A stretch of 64,000 nucleotides of DNA from Arthrobacter sp. MYb227 (GTDB lineage Bacteria > Actinomycetota > Actinomycetes > Actinomycetales > Micrococcaceae): NCBI RefSeq assembly GCF_002975435.1, contig NZ_PCPT01000002.1, positions 186,001-250,000 on the forward strand, in the 5' to 3' direction. How positions within the stretch are numbered: the first letter of the stretch is position 1; each line of letters begins with the position of its first letter. Under the pieces are notes generated by a model. That model did not search any database. It had not been told where the DNA came from and was given only the letters and a program-made list of their open reading frames with translations. The position numbers were made by a program, and so were the translations under genes. Below, in pieces: positions 45,410-54,405 of this stretch.

Positions 45410-45579
45410 ACGTGGATAGCTCCCGGCTTCCAAATCCATTGAGGAAGGGGTTTATTTGAGACGTAATGAAATCGTAGTTTCACACAGATGAATGCGGGCA
45501 GTCCGAACTCCCCTCAGGGAATGTTTATCGAAAAGCCCGCATTTTCACTGGATCGCTGTGACTACTGCGGGAAACCTCG

Positions 45580-46749
45580 CTAGAGCGCGCGTAAAATGAC
45601 CGCGCTGCCCTGCCCGCCACCACCACAAATGCCCGTGGCCCCAACGGATCCTGTGCCGAGCTCGGCCAGTTGGCGGGCCAGGGTGCCAATGATGCGAGCG
45701 CCTGAGGCGCCGATGGGGTGACCTAGCGCGATAGCACCGCCGTGCGTGTTCACGATTTCAGGGTTAATGCCGAGTGTGGCGGTGGAGCGTGCACCTACCG
45801 CGGCGAATGCCTCATTGATTTCCACTGCCTTCAGGTCAGTCGACGCAATGCCGGTACCTTCAAGTGCGGCAAGGATTGCGTTGGCCGGCTGATCGTGAAG
45901 GGTGACATCCGGACCTGCAACCAGTGCGTGCGAAACAACTTCCGCAATCGGCGTCAGACCAAGACGCTTCGCAGCTGCCGGGCTGACCAGGACGAGGGCC
46001 GCGGCACCATCGGTGATCTGCGAGGCGTTGCCTGCGGTTATGGTTCCGTTCTTGGCGAAGGCGGGACGTAGCTTACCGAGAGATTCAACGGTGGTCTCGG
46101 CGCGGATTCCATCATCTGTCGATACAACGGTGTCGCCGCGGCGCGAGGAGATAGTAAATGGTGCGATTTCACCGGCACGGTACTCTGCGGATGCAGCCGC
46201 CAATTGGTGGGAACGAGCCGAGATGGCATCCTGTGCTTCGCGGGTGATCTTCAGCGAGCTATTACCGTCCTCGGTGGAGGACCCCATGGAGCGCTTTTCA
46301 AAGGCATCGGTCAGGCCGTCATATTCGAGGGTGTCGATCAATTCAATGGCACCGTACTTGGTTCCGGCACGTGCACGCTGCACATGGGGAGCCAGCGACA
46401 TGGATTCTTGTCCAATGGCAACCACTACATCTGCTTCGCCCGCGTTGATCATGCGAGCTGCGGCCACGACTGCCTCGGTTCCCGAGAGGCATACGGCGTT
46501 GAGGGTAAGCGCTGGAACGTTGAGACCAATTCCTGCACCGACTGCTGACTGGCGTGCAGGGTTCTGTCCGGCACCGCCCTGCAGTACTTGTCCGGCGAAG
46601 ACTCGCTGTACCTCAGAAGCCGGAACACCGGCACGTTCTAGGGCAGCCTTGGCTGCATGGGCGCCAAGCTCGGTTGCTGGAACATTTGCGAATGCTCCAT
46701 TGAAGCGGACGAACGGGGTGCGGGCGAACCCGGCAATCAAAGCGGTCAT
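45580..46749 (-). CDS. Acetyl-CoA acetyltransferase (thiolase)
   Basis: 389 residues. Catalytic Cys87 in LNAVCLSGTEAVV, NEAFAAVGARST, GHPIGASGARIIGTLARQ and the C-terminal CGGGGQGSAVIL cysteine motif, the form typical of acetoacetyl-CoA thiolases. Third gene after ScoA and ScoB-type CoA transferase subunits, with five-base gaps, so the operon can convert acetoacetate to acetoacetyl-CoA and then two acetyl-CoA. Distinct from the pcaF-like thiolase at 2.4 kb. Confidence 0.92.
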   Translation of the reverse strand: MTALIAGFARTPFVRFNGAFANVPATELGAHAAKAALERAGVPASEVQRVFAGQVLQGGAGQNPARQSAVGAGIGLNVPALTLNAVCLSGTEAVVAAARMINAGEADVVVAIGQESMSLAPHVQRARAGTKYGAIELIDTLEYDGLTDAFEKRSMGSSTEDGNSSLKITREAQDAISARSHQLAAASAEYRAGEIAPFTISSRRGDTVVSTDDGIRAETTVESLGKLRPAFAKNGTITAGNASQITDGAAALVLVSPAAAKRLGLTPIAEVVSHALVAGPDVTLHDQPANAILAALEGTGIASTDLKAVEINEAFAAVGARSTATLGINPEIVNTHGGAIALGHPIGASGARIIGTLARQLAELGTGSVGATGICGGGGQGSAVILRAL

Positions 46750-46754
46750 GCTAT

Positions 46755-47396
46755 TCAGAGTTCCTCTAGATCGATGGTGAAGGAGGCCCCTGTGGCCTCG
46801 GTGAGAGAATCAACAGTGATTCCGGGAGCCAAGGCGCGGAGCACCAGGGCAGAATCAATGACGTCAAATACTGCTCGGTCGGTAATAATCCGATTCACTA
46901 CGCCCACTCCGGTGAGTGGAAGGTTGCAGGTTTCGACGATTTTCGGGGACCCGTCCTTGGCCACATGGTCGGTGATCACTATAACGCGTGGGGTTCCTGC
47001 CACGAGGTCCATGGCACCGCCCATGCCTTTGACGAGCTTTCCGGGGATTGTCCAATTGGCAAGATCCCCATTTGCTGCAACCTGCAGTGCGCCAAGAATT
47101 GCCGTTGCTACGTGCCCGCCGCGGATCATGCCAAAGGAGGTAGCCGAATCAAAGTAGCTTCCGCCCGGTAGTAGCGTGACCGTTTGCTTTCCAGCGTTGA
47201 TCAGGTCAGGGTCTTCTTCACCCTCATAGGGGAAGGGACCCATGCCTAGTAGCCCATTTTCGCTCTGTAAGGTTACGTTCACACCCTTGGGCAGATTGTT
47301 GGCCACCAGCGTGGGGATGCCAATTCCAAGATTTACGTATTGGCCGTCGGTGAGTTCACGTGCGGCAATTGCCGCCATTTCATCTCGTGTCCACAT
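46755..47396 (-). CDS. scoB: Succinyl-CoA:3-oxoacid CoA-transferase subunit B
   Basis: 213 residues, beta subunit. [16 protein letters not shown], the catalytic glutamate in [41 protein letters not shown]. The pattern GIGIPTLV with ENGLLGMGP fits SCOT-type (acetoacetate) enzymes. A CAGGAGG ribosome site for this gene lies inside the end of scoA. Five bases separate it from the thiolase gene, so the operon is tightly coupled. Confidence 0.92.
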   Translation of the reverse strand: MWTRDEMAAIAARELTDGQYVNLGIGIPTLVANNLPKGVNVTLQSENGLLGMGPFPYEGEEDPDLINAGKQTVTLLPGGSYFDSATSFGMIRGGHVATAILGALQVAANGDLANWTIPGKLVKGMGGAMDLVAGTPRVIVITDHVAKDGSPKIVETCNLPLTGVGVVNRIITDRAVFDVIDSALVLRALAPGITVDSLTEATGASFTIDLEEL

Positions 47397-47401
47397 GATG
47401 C

Positions 47402-48106
47402 TTAGGCCTCCTGACGGGGACGTACGGTGCGCTGCTCGATGTCTTTGACACCATCACTTGCTACAACGTGTTGTACAAAGATGCCCGGAGTGTCAACGAA
47501 CGAGGGGTCAATGTAATCCTCGTGGATGATCTCGGCCTGGGCAAAGGTAACTTTGCCGGCTGCTGCCGCAAGCGGGTTGAAGTTTCGTGCCGTCATCCGG
47601 TAACGCAGGTTTCCTTCCGGATCGGCCTCGTAAGCATGAACTAGGGAGATATCTGCAACGATGCCGCGTTCTAGGATCGCTGGGCGGCCATTGAATTCTT
47701 TGGTTTCTTTGCCTTCGGCAACGGGAGTTCCGACGCCGGTTGGTGTGTAGAAAGCCGGGATGCCTGCTCCTCCAGCGCGTAGTCGTTCGGCAAGTGTTCC
47801 CTGCGGAACGAATTCGACCTCAAGTTCTCCGCTGAGAAATTGCTGGGCAAAGAGTTTGTTCTCGCCAACGTATGAAGCAAGAACCTTCGATACTTGCTTG
47901 TTCTCCAACAACAGGCCAAGCCCCTTGCCGTCGACTCCCATATTGTTCGAAACGATTGTCAGGTTGGTGGCTTCCGAATCACGTACCGCGGTGATAAGTC
48001 GGGTGGGGATGCCGCTGAGCCCGAAACCGCCCACGGCAATGATCATGCCATCACGGATTGCCGCCTGGATTGTCACGTCGGCGTCATGCACTACTTTCGT
48101 TGCCAT
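47402..48106 (-). CDS. scoA: Succinyl-CoA:3-oxoacid CoA-transferase subunit A
   Basis: 234 residues from ATG 48106 (AAGGAT upstream). The alpha-subunit signature [14 protein letters not shown] binds Co[35 protein letters not shown] and [11 protein letters not shown] follow. First gene of the scoA-scoB-thiolase operon, divergent from an IclR gene. A palindrome related to one at the IclR start lies 15 bases upstream. Confidence 0.93.
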   Translation of the reverse strand: MATKVVHDADVTIQAAIRDGMIIAVGGFGLSGIPTRLITAVRDSEATNLTIVSNNMGVDGKGLGLLLENKQVSKVLASYVGENKLFAQQFLSGELEVEFVPQGTLAERLRAGGAGIPAFYTPTGVGTPVAEGKETKEFNGRPAILERGIVADISLVHAYEADPEGNLRYRMTARNFNPLAAAAGKVTFAQAEIIHEDYIDPSFVDTPGIFVQHVVASDGVKDIEQRTVRPRQEA

Positions 48107-48120
48107 GATTATCCTTAACC

Positions 48121-48135
48121 GTCCACTATATGGAT
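48121..48135. promoter_or_regulatory. Operator-like site in the scoA promoter
   Basis: GTCCACTATATGGAT shares GTCCA-2-ATATGGA with the near-perfect palindrome at 48240-48260. It overlaps the region just upstream of the scoA ribosome site, where a repressor could block transcription. Confidence 0.6.
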
Positions 48136-48190
48136 TCTGGTGTATTGCTATTATCGACCGTACTGACCCGTTGTGGTACCGGTCAATGTA

Positions 48191-48260
48191 TCGAACGACT
48201 TTGTCATAAATCGTTCGAGGGATGGCTGATCTTCCAGTTCATGTCCATAATATGGACATG
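48191..48260. promoter_or_regulatory. Inverted repeats at the IclR gene start
   Basis: TCGAACGA (48191-48198) and TCGTTCGA (48211-48218) form one dyad. Further on, 48240-48260 is a perfect 10-1-10 palindrome: CATGTCCATA, A, TATGGACATG. The second is a plausible IclR operator shared in core with the scoA site. Confidence 0.65.
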
Positions 48261-49046
48261 AATACGTCTTTTCCGGGAGCCCAAGTTGTAGGCAGGATGG
48301 CTGCGGTGCTGCGAGCAGTCAGCACCGCAATGCCACGGGGAATTTCCACCGCTGAAGTAGCGAGCAGCACCGGGTTGGCGCGCCCGACCGTTCACAGGCT
48401 GCTCGCCGCGCTCACCGCGGAGGGCTTCTGCGATCATGAAAACAAGAGCGGCTTCTGGCTTCTGGGCCCGGAAATGTATCTGATGGGAACCATTGCCGCC
48501 GAACGCTACGACATCACCGAAATAGCAAGCGAGCATATTTCCGCGCTAGCCGGGCTGACGGGCGAAAGTGCCTTTTTGTCAGTACGTCGCGGTGAGGAGA
48601 CAGTTTGTCTGATGCGTCAAGATGGCGCATTCCCGATCCGTTCCTTTGTGCTCTATGAAGGTAAACGATTTCCCTTGGGAGTCGCCTCGGCAGGACTTGC
48701 GATACTGTCATTCCTCCCCGAAAAGTTCATTGACCGCTATATGGAGAGCCAAGATCTGGTCGAAGAACACGGCAGTGATCATGAGGTAAAACAGCTGAGG
48801 CAGCGCATTGCCGAGACTAGGGGACGTGGCTGGGCGGTGAATCCGGGACTAGTTGTGGAAGGTAGTTGGGGGATGGGCGCCGCGGTCTTCGACACGGCGG
48901 GTCAGCCGGCTTGGGCGCTTAGCTTGACGGGCATCGAATCTAGGTTTACCCCCGAGCGGCAAGCCGAAATGGGAAACCTGCTGATGCATCATGCCCATAC
49001 ATTGACCCAAAAACTACGTGGAGAACATACCCATCCGGTGCGCTGA
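48258..49046 (+). CDS. IclR-family regulator of the scoAB-thiolase operon
   Basis: About 262 residues. HTH: VVGRMAAVLRAVSTAMPRG, then TGLARPTVHRLLAALTAEGF. Effector domain: VRRGEETVCLMRQDGAFPI, LGVASAGLAILSFL, RGRGWAVNPGLVVEGSWGMG. ATG 48258 is preferred because it begins just before the HTH and leaves the palindrome mainly upstream; ATG 48222 (12 residues longer) would place the operator inside the gene. Neither start has a well-spaced ribosome site, so a leaderless transcript is possible. Divergent from scoA, and probably controls both. Confidence 0.88.
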   Translation: MNTSFPGAQVVGRMAAVLRAVSTAMPRGISTAEVASSTGLARPTVHRLLAALTAEGFCDHENKSGFWLLGPEMYLMGTIAAERYDITEIASEHISALAGLTGESAFLSVRRGEETVCLMRQDGAFPIRSFVLYEGKRFPLGVASAGLAILSFLPEKFIDRYMESQDLVEEHGSDHEVKQLRQRIAETRGRGWAVNPGLVVEGSWGMGAAVFDTAGQPAWALSLTGIESRFTPERQAEMGNLLMHHAHTLTQKLRGEHTHPVR

Positions 49047-49105
49047 GCAACAGACGTAGAGAAAGCCTTAACTAGGCAGCGTACCCGCCGAGATCTTTGG
49101 CGCGT

Positions 49106-50677
49106 TTACTCCACACTGAATTGAACCCGTTGCCAGCCACTTGCGCCGTTCGGGGCAGGCTCTGCCTTATCACTGGTCTGGAGCTTCCCCTGACCGTCAA
49201 TAGCTCGAACGCTCACCGTATGATTTCCAGAAGTTCCACCCTCCCAAACATAACGCCATTGACGCCAGGTATCGAGGGAGGCTTCGCTACCGAGCTCGGC
49301 ATCCAGCCATTCTCCGTCATCGATTTGAATCTGAACCCCCGAGATACCTTTGGTTTGTGCCCACGCGGTCCCACCCATCACAACTTGGCCTTCGGAAACC
49401 TTCGCAAAAGAACGCGGAACATCAACACGTGAGGAAAGCTTGATGGGTCCGTGATCGGACCAGCCTCGAGTGCTCCAGTAGGCGACTTTGTCAGCGAATC
49501 GAGTGACCTCAAGGTCGACAACCCATTTGGTGGCCGAAACAAAACCATAGAGACCTGGTACGACCATACGAACGGGGAAGCCATGTTCCAAGGGCAACGG
49601 CTCGTCGTTCATGCCGATCGCCAACAATGACATGCGGTCGTCGGTCAGCACTTCGAGCGGAGTCGAGGCGCTGAATCCATCCTGGGACGTTGAGAGAACC
49701 ATGTCTGCGCCTGCTTGGGGCACGGCACGTTCGAGCAGCTTCCGAATCGGATAGCCTAACCATTTAGCGTTGCCGACCAGCTGACCACCGACCGGGTTTG
49801 AGACACATGTCAAAGTCAGGTAGTTCTCAACCAGTTCGGCCTCCAAAAGATCATTGAAGCTGACCGTAAACTCGTTTTCGACCATCCCGTGAATGCGCAG
49901 CTCCCAATCGTCGGGGTTAATTCTCGGCACCGAAAGCGCTGTATCAATGCGGTAGAAATCCTTGTTTGGAGTAACAAATGGCGGCATCCCACTAAGGTCT
50001 ATTTGTACTCCGGAAGGCAACGCCGCCGCCGGTGTCTTAGCAATGGGTAGTCCGAGGGCAGAGCGGGCTGCTTCGGCGATGTTTCGAGCTGCTGCCAAGG
50101 ACTGCCCAACACCGGCTGCAATTGCAGCACCGATTAGGGACAGTCCGGCGCCAAGCAAGAATTTACGCCGGGTAGAGCCTTGAGAGGTCCCTGGTTTTGC
50201 CGTTGAGTCACCGATTTGTTCTCGACTTTTTTCGGCCCAGGTGCAGAGCCAACGCAACGTGAGCAAACCTGTAAAGGTTCCAATCGTTAAGGGCGTCAGG
50301 TCGGCAAAACTCGTTGCGGGACGCGACAGGATTGCCGCCCCAATGACGATAGCCAGCAGGATTATGCATCCGGAAGCTAAAACGCGTGATTTCTTTGCCA
50401 GCAGCCCGATCGACACCGAGACAAGGAATACCACGATGCCCATTGAAATAAACAGCGCGAGCTTGTCATTGGTTCCGAAGAGCGAGATTGCTAGGTCTTT
50501 GAGCCACGGCGGAGTCATGTCAATAAAAATGGAGCCCATTGCCACCAACGGTGCCGATGCTGTCGCAAAAAACACTGAAACTAAGTGGGCCACGCCAAAG
50601 AGCACTGCCGCGGAGGAAACCCCTGCTAAGCCAAAGTCAAACAATCCCTGGCGACGAGAAAAGGATTTAATTTTCAT
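49106..50677 (-). CDS. Membrane-anchored molybdopterin oxidoreductase (sulfite-oxidase fold)
   Basis: 523 residues. Four N-terminal transmembrane helices (about 12-145), then a twin-Arg segment STRRKFLLGAGLSLIGAAIA, then the Moco domain. The molybdenum-ligating cysteine is Cys291 in YLTLTCVSNPVGGQLVGNAK. A C-terminal Mo-co dimerisation/Ig-like domain follows (GHTSVRAIDGQGKLQ-like pattern near the end). The catalytic domain should lie outside the membrane. Family members oxidise or reduce small sulfur or nitrogen compounds; the electron partner and substrate are unknown. It follows rskA but has its own SigK-type promoter motif. Confidence 0.88.
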   Translation of the reverse strand: MKIKSFSRRQGLFDFGLAGVSSAAVLFGVAHLVSVFFATASAPLVAMGSIFIDMTPPWLKDLAISLFGTNDKLALFISMGIVVFLVSVSIGLLAKKSRVLASGCIILLAIVIGAAILSRPATSFADLTPLTIGTFTGLLTLRWLCTWAEKSREQIGDSTAKPGTSQGSTRRKFLLGAGLSLIGAAIAAGVGQSLAAARNIAEAARSALGLPIAKTPAAALPSGVQIDLSGMPPFVTPNKDFYRIDTALSVPRINPDDWELRIHGMVENEFTVSFNDLLEAELVENYLTLTCVSNPVGGQLVGNAKWLGYPIRKLLERAVPQAGADMVLSTSQDGFSASTPLEVLTDDRMSLLAIGMNDEPLPLEHGFPVRMVVPGLYGFVSATKWVVDLEVTRFADKVAYWSTRGWSDHGPIKLSSRVDVPRSFAKVSEGQVVMGGTAWAQTKGISGVQIQIDDGEWLDAELGSEASLDTWRQWRYVWEGGTSGNHTVSVRAIDGQGKLQTSDKAEPAPNGASGWQRVQFSVE

Positions 50678-50743
50678 GAGTTCTACGCCCCAAACGTTGT
50701 GTCGTTTGTTCCACTAGCGATCTCAGAGGAACCTGTCACTTCG

Positions 50744-50771
50744 TATTCGGAGCGCTACCACCGTCGGATTG
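50744..50771 (-). promoter_or_regulatory. SigK-type promoter motif upstream of the molybdopterin enzyme
   Basis: Minus strand: CCAATC (50766-50771) and CCGAAT (50744-50749) separated by exactly 16 bases, 67 bp before the start. The -10-like CCGAAT equals the mycobacterial SigK consensus as I know it, and the same pair with the same spacing precedes the fasciclin gene. Confidence 0.7.
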
Positions 50772-50796
50772 GCAAATAGCCGTTTTAGTTTTGGTT

Positions 50797-51618
50797 TTAG
50801 AGACTCTGGAGCACGATTGGAGCGGTGGTCGGTGCCGGTGAACCTGTGGCAGGCTCAACGGTAATGCCAAAGTGAGTCACTCCTTCCATTGCTCCGCTGA
50901 CCAACAGAGTTCCATCGCTTCGGGGTCCATCGACCATGCCGACAGGGGTTGCTCCGTCACTGGAAATGAGCCACAACTCGTAGGCTTTGTCTTCTGGAAG
51001 GGCGGGCAAACCCTTGGTGGTCACAGCCATCAACCCCTGAGCCGCTGAGTAAGCAATGCTGACCCGAGCCCCATCATCCATGGTCATAGTTTTTGATCGA
51101 GAGTCGGCAGCGGAGAGTATCTCGGTAAGCTGCGCTTCACGCTGGCTCAGTGCGGATAGCTGTTCGCTGAGCTGTTGCTGCTGGGAATTCTGATTCACTA
51201 CGACACCGGTCAGGGCGCTTGCTGCGATAAGCAGGACTCCTGCTGCCAGGGCAAACATGCGTTCATTCTTCTTCGTGCCCGAGGCTGGTTCCGAGTTTTG
51301 CCGTGTTTCGGAATTATCTGCAAAGTCCAAGGCGCGTGGAGAATCAGACGATTCTTGGGCGGAATCTTGTACTTTTTCTGCCGCGGGAAGTTGTGGCGTG
51401 TTCTTGATTGCCGCCATAATGTTGGCTTTGACCCGAGCCGGAGGAGCCACCGGATCCGTGGACAGACCCAATAACGCGGCAGTTTCTTGGAATGCTTGAA
51501 GTTCTTGGCGAACAGCTCTCGATTCCTCCGCATGGCGAAGTAATTCTTCACGTTCTGAATCTCCGAGAGCATTGAGGGCATAGCTGCCCGTCAAGTCATT
51601 TTCGTGCTTTTCCATCAT
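50797..51618 (-). CDS. rskA: Anti-sigma-K factor RskA-like protein
   Basis: 273 residues, ATGA overlap with sigK. N-terminal cytoplasmic anti-sigma region (DLTGSYALNALGDSEREELL, about 8-90). One transmembrane helix at about 121-143 (MFALAAGVLLIAASALTGVV). Extracytoplasmic RskA domain (KAYELWLISSDGATPVGMVD; THFGITVEPATGSPAPT). The classical HxxxCxxC zinc motif is absent, as usual for RskA. It holds SigK inactive until proteolysis or redox signalling releases it. Confidence 0.92.
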   Translation of the reverse strand: MMEKHENDLTGSYALNALGDSEREELLRHAEESRAVRQELQAFQETAALLGLSTDPVAPPARVKANIMAAIKNTPQLPAAEKVQDSAQESSDSPRALDFADNSETRQNSEPASGTKKNERMFALAAGVLLIAASALTGVVVNQNSQQQQLSEQLSALSQREAQLTEILSAADSRSKTMTMDDGARVSIAYSAAQGLMAVTTKGLPALPEDKAYELWLISSDGATPVGMVDGPRSDGTLLVSGAMEGVTHFGITVEPATGSPAPTTAPIVLQSL

Positions 51619-52196
51619 GCCACCCCCATTAGATCTCGAAGTTTACTCATGCCGTCACGTATCCGTGTTTTTGCGGTACCCACCGGAATCTTGAGCAATG
51701 CTGCCACTTCGTGGTGGGTATATCCTCCGAAGTATGCAAGTCGGATGGCCTCTCGATGCATTTCGCTCAGCCCGTCCAACGCGGTTCGGACCCGGTGGGC
51801 TTCGTCGTGGAGTATTGCTGTGTCTTCAACGTTGTCATAGCTTGCTTGGAAATCTTTGATTCCTTCGCGAAGGTCCCGGTCTTTGCTCGCTTGACTGGCT
51901 CGAACCCTGTCGACGGCTCGTCGGTGAGCCAAGGTCAATAACCACGTCATAGCGGTACCGCGTGCCGGATCGAAGCGGGCCGCCAGTTGCCAGGCCTCTA
52001 CGAAGACTTCCTGAGTTACTTCCTCACTTTGCGAAGTGTCTTTCACGATGCGACGCACTAAGCCAAAGACCCGTGGGGATACAACGTCGTAAAGCGTTTC
52101 GAAGGCATGCTCGTCACCCCCGGCGGTCTGAAGCAACAACTCCTCGAGCCGCGGCCCAATCCCGGGTTCCGAAACTCCTGGCTGTTGGGAACTCAT
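51615..52196 (-). CDS. sigK: ECF sigma factor SigK
   Basis: 193 residues. Region 2 (FETLYDVVSPRVFGLVRRIV; TQEVFVEAWQLAARFD; AMTWLLTLAHRRAVDRVRA) and region 4 (IRLAYFGGYTHHEVAALLKI, PVGTAKTRIRDGMSKLRDLM) are complete. Directly followed, with overlapping start and stop, by the RskA anti-sigma gene. The neighbouring fasciclin and molybdopterin-enzyme promoters carry matching SigK-type motifs; none was found before sigK itself. Confidence 0.92.
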   Translation of the reverse strand: MSSQQPGVSEPGIGPRLEELLLQTAGGDEHAFETLYDVVSPRVFGLVRRIVKDTSQSEEVTQEVFVEAWQLAARFDPARGTAMTWLLTLAHRRAVDRVRASQASKDRDLREGIKDFQASYDNVEDTAILHDEAHRVRTALDGLSEMHREAIRLAYFGGYTHHEVAALLKIPVGTAKTRIRDGMSKLRDLMGVA

Positions 52197-52312
52197 ACGC
52201 CTAAGCGTCTCATGCGATTACTTTCTCTCCTGCCTTATGATCTGGCGCGTCGAGCCGGAACATGAACGAAGCGGGGTTCAAAGGCGGAAGCGATTAGCCC
52301 TCGAGGATAAGG

Positions 52313-52355
52313 GCAGAGGCCGCTTGAGGAGCCAGGCTCATCAAGCGGCCTCTGC
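52313..52355 (-). terminator. Terminator hairpin after the fasciclin gene
   Basis: GCAGAGGCCGCTTGA (52313-52327) pairs perfectly with TCAAGCGGCCTCTGC (52341-52355), loop 13. It lies 39 bp past the fasciclin stop and would separate that gene from sigK. Confidence 0.8.
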
Positions 52356-52393
52356 GCAGAATCGCTATTCTGCTCTCACGCCATGGGCTAAAA

Positions 52394-53089
52394 CTACTTC
52401 TTGGCAGGTGGCATGAGCACCTTGTCGACGAGGTAAACGGTTGCATTTGCGGTCTGCACGCCACCGCAAATTACCTTCGCATCATTGACCATAATGTCAT
52501 CTCCGCTACCGGTGACTTTGAGGTCTTGGCCTTCGACGGTCTGGTGGGTCCCATCGATGTCGCTCGGTGCGATCTGGCCCGAGATCACATGGTAGGTCAA
52601 GATGCTGCTCAGGGTGTCAGCATTGGCGACGACGCCCTTGAGATCATCGGCGGGAATTGCTCCAAACGCCTCATCAACGGGTGCGAAGACGGTGAATTCT
52701 CCACCGTTGAGGGTATCGACCAGATCGACTTTGGGGTTCAGCTTGCCGGAAACCGCAGCCGTCAGTGTCGTGAGCAGTGGGTTGTTGGAGGCAGCAACGG
52801 CAACCGGGTCCATGGCCATTCCTGCTACAGATCCCTTGCCGCTGGGAACGGCCTTGGCATAATCCGCACAGCCCGAGCCCACCAGATTTGCGGCGGGATC
52901 GCTGGCAGATTCGCTGGCCATTGCCGAGCTGCTTGGTGAAGCCGGTGCGCTCGTAGCTGTTGCCGATGAGGACGGTGCAGCCGACACGCTGCTGGTGGAG
53001 TCGTTTCCCGTGGAACAGGCGGTCAAGCCGATCATGGCGACTGCGAGCGTTCCCACGGTTGCCGCAAACTTTCGGTTCATGCGCTTCAT
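52394..53089 (-). CDS. Fasciclin-domain lipoprotein (MPT83/MPT70-like)
   Basis: 231 residues. Lipoprotein signal peptide with lipobox LTAC (Cys25), a Ser/Ala/Thr-rich linker to about residue 70, then one fasciclin (FAS1) domain: [47 protein letters not shown] and the C-terminal [13 protein letters not shown]. Surface adhesion-type protein anchored in the membrane. In mycobacteria MPT70/MPT83 are SigK-controlled, and the SigK-type promoter motif upstream here reproduces that link. Confidence 0.93.
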   Translation of the reverse strand: MKRMNRKFAATVGTLAVAMIGLTACSTGNDSTSSVSAAPSSSATATSAPASPSSSAMASESASDPAANLVGSGCADYAKAVPSGKGSVAGMAMDPVAVAASNNPLLTTLTAAVSGKLNPKVDLVDTLNGGEFTVFAPVDEAFGAIPADDLKGVVANADTLSSILTYHVISGQIAPSDIDGTHQTVEGQDLKVTGSGDDIMVNDAKVICGGVQTANATVYLVDKVLMPPAKK

Positions 53090-53162
53090 GTCATTCTCCT
53101 TGCCAGACGGCGATTGGATCGCCGTATTTTTCCCTCCCGGTCGGGAGGGGCTGTCAAGAGGT

Positions 53163-53190
53163 ATTCGGTGCCGTGCGTGAGACGGATTGG
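53163..53190 (-). promoter_or_regulatory. SigK-type promoter motif upstream of the fasciclin gene
   Basis: Minus strand: CCAATC (53185-53190), 16-base spacer, CCGAAT (53163-53168), 74 bp before the fasciclin start. Same hexamers and spacing as at 50744-50771. The rest of the gap up to 53404 contains nothing recognisable. Confidence 0.7.
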
Positions 53191-53404
53191 ATAAGAACCA
53201 ATATTTTTGTAAAACTTTTTGCTACCCATTCAACGCAGCTTTTCTGAGCTTGCTTTTTGCCCACCGCCGTGGAACTGCTGAACGTGAGTGGGTTTAGGGT
53301 CGACCTTAATGAACTAGGGAACCAGCCGATAATCGCCACGACGGGTGCAGCTACGGCATTGCTGAAAGGTACACACAACATCGGCGCCATATCGTCAGAC
53401 TTTG

Positions 53405-54355
53405 CTACCGCTTTGAAACCGATTCCTGATCGGAATCGACTGGTGTTTCGTCTACTTCCTCAGAGTCCAAGATTTGTTTGCGTGGCGGGGCAAAGAGAAT
53501 CCAGCCCACGGCCGCGGCTCCACCGAGGAATAACGCAACCCACCAAGGGAAACCTTCGGTCTTGCCATCACCGTCGATGACATTGTTAAACTCCGCGGTA
53601 TCCGGCGGTGAAATGCGAACCCCGTGAACTAGTAATCGGTGCGTATTGATCCCCAGTGGGGAACAGGTAATCAGCGTGACGTAATCCTGATTGTCGACAA
53701 TGGCCAGTGAAGAAGTATCTTCTGGCAAGACGGTGTCGATCTTGTTGACCTGGTACCAATGCTTGTCGCCGAGTACTTGGACCGTGAAGATATCGCCGAT
53801 TTCGGCCTTGAGCAGCGGAGTAAATAGGCTTGCGTTAACGAGCCCGGAGTGTGAGGTAAGCACCGAGCGTGTTGAGGGACCTCCAACGGGAAGAGACGAG
53901 CCAAAAATATGGCCAACCCCCTTGCGCAGCACCTCATCGGCGGTGCCGTGGTACACCGGTAGTGAAATATCCAGCCGCGGGTAGAGGACCTGTCCAATCA
54001 CTCCATCATCACTGACACTGAGTAACTGTTTATAGGCTTCGGTGGCTTCAGCATCACCTTGGGGATCTGAACTGGCCGTATATGGATCTCGCAGGGGGCC
54101 TTGCGGCATCCGTTTGTTGTATTCGTTGGCAAGGTCAAGTGCGTGTTGGCGTGCTTCGTCATCCAAATCATCGACGGAATCGATGTAGCCCGAGACCTGC
54201 TCGTTGTGGTTTCTGGTGGAGAACCAATCGGCTGCCTGAGTGTAGAGCAGCATCCCAATGCCGAGCACAATGATGGCGAAAATTGCCATGCCGGTGTAGT
54301 CGACTCGCTTCTTAGCTGGTGTAGGAGAGACTGACGGATCAGATGTCTTATCCAT
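53405..54355 (-). CDS. Class C (pilin-polymerising) sortase
   Basis: 316 residues. N-terminal transmembrane helix (about 22-40), sortase domain with catalytic His169 (TSHSGL), Cys231 (TLITCSPLG) and Arg240. The lid motif DPY (90-92) marks class C enzymes. A C-terminal transmembrane helix follows (WWVALFLGGAAAVGWILF). It links pilin subunits by joining the LPxTG threonine of one to the lysine of the next, on the outer face of the membrane. Third gene after tip and backbone pilins; two strong hairpins precede it. Confidence 0.94.
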   Translation of the reverse strand: MDKTSDPSVSPTPAKKRVDYTGMAIFAIIVLGIGMLLYTQAADWFSTRNHNEQVSGYIDSVDDLDDEARQHALDLANEYNKRMPQGPLRDPYTASSDPQGDAEATEAYKQLLSVSDDGVIGQVLYPRLDISLPVYHGTADEVLRKGVGHIFGSSLPVGGPSTRSVLTSHSGLVNASLFTPLLKAEIGDIFTVQVLGDKHWYQVNKIDTVLPEDTSSLAIVDNQDYVTLITCSPLGINTHRLLVHGVRISPPDTAEFNNVIDGDGKTEGFPWWVALFLGGAAAVGWILFAPPRKQILDSEEVDETPVDSDQESVSKR

Positions 54356-54405
54356 CTGTGCTCCCTTGCCTTGTGCGTAAAGAATTCATCGACTGAAAAT
54401 TAGGG

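Noticed and set aside
45902-46780. Long plus-strand frame opposite the thiolase
   Set aside because: Ser/Ala/Arg/Pro-rich antisense frame typical of GC-rich coding DNA; the minus-strand thiolase has all active-site motifs.
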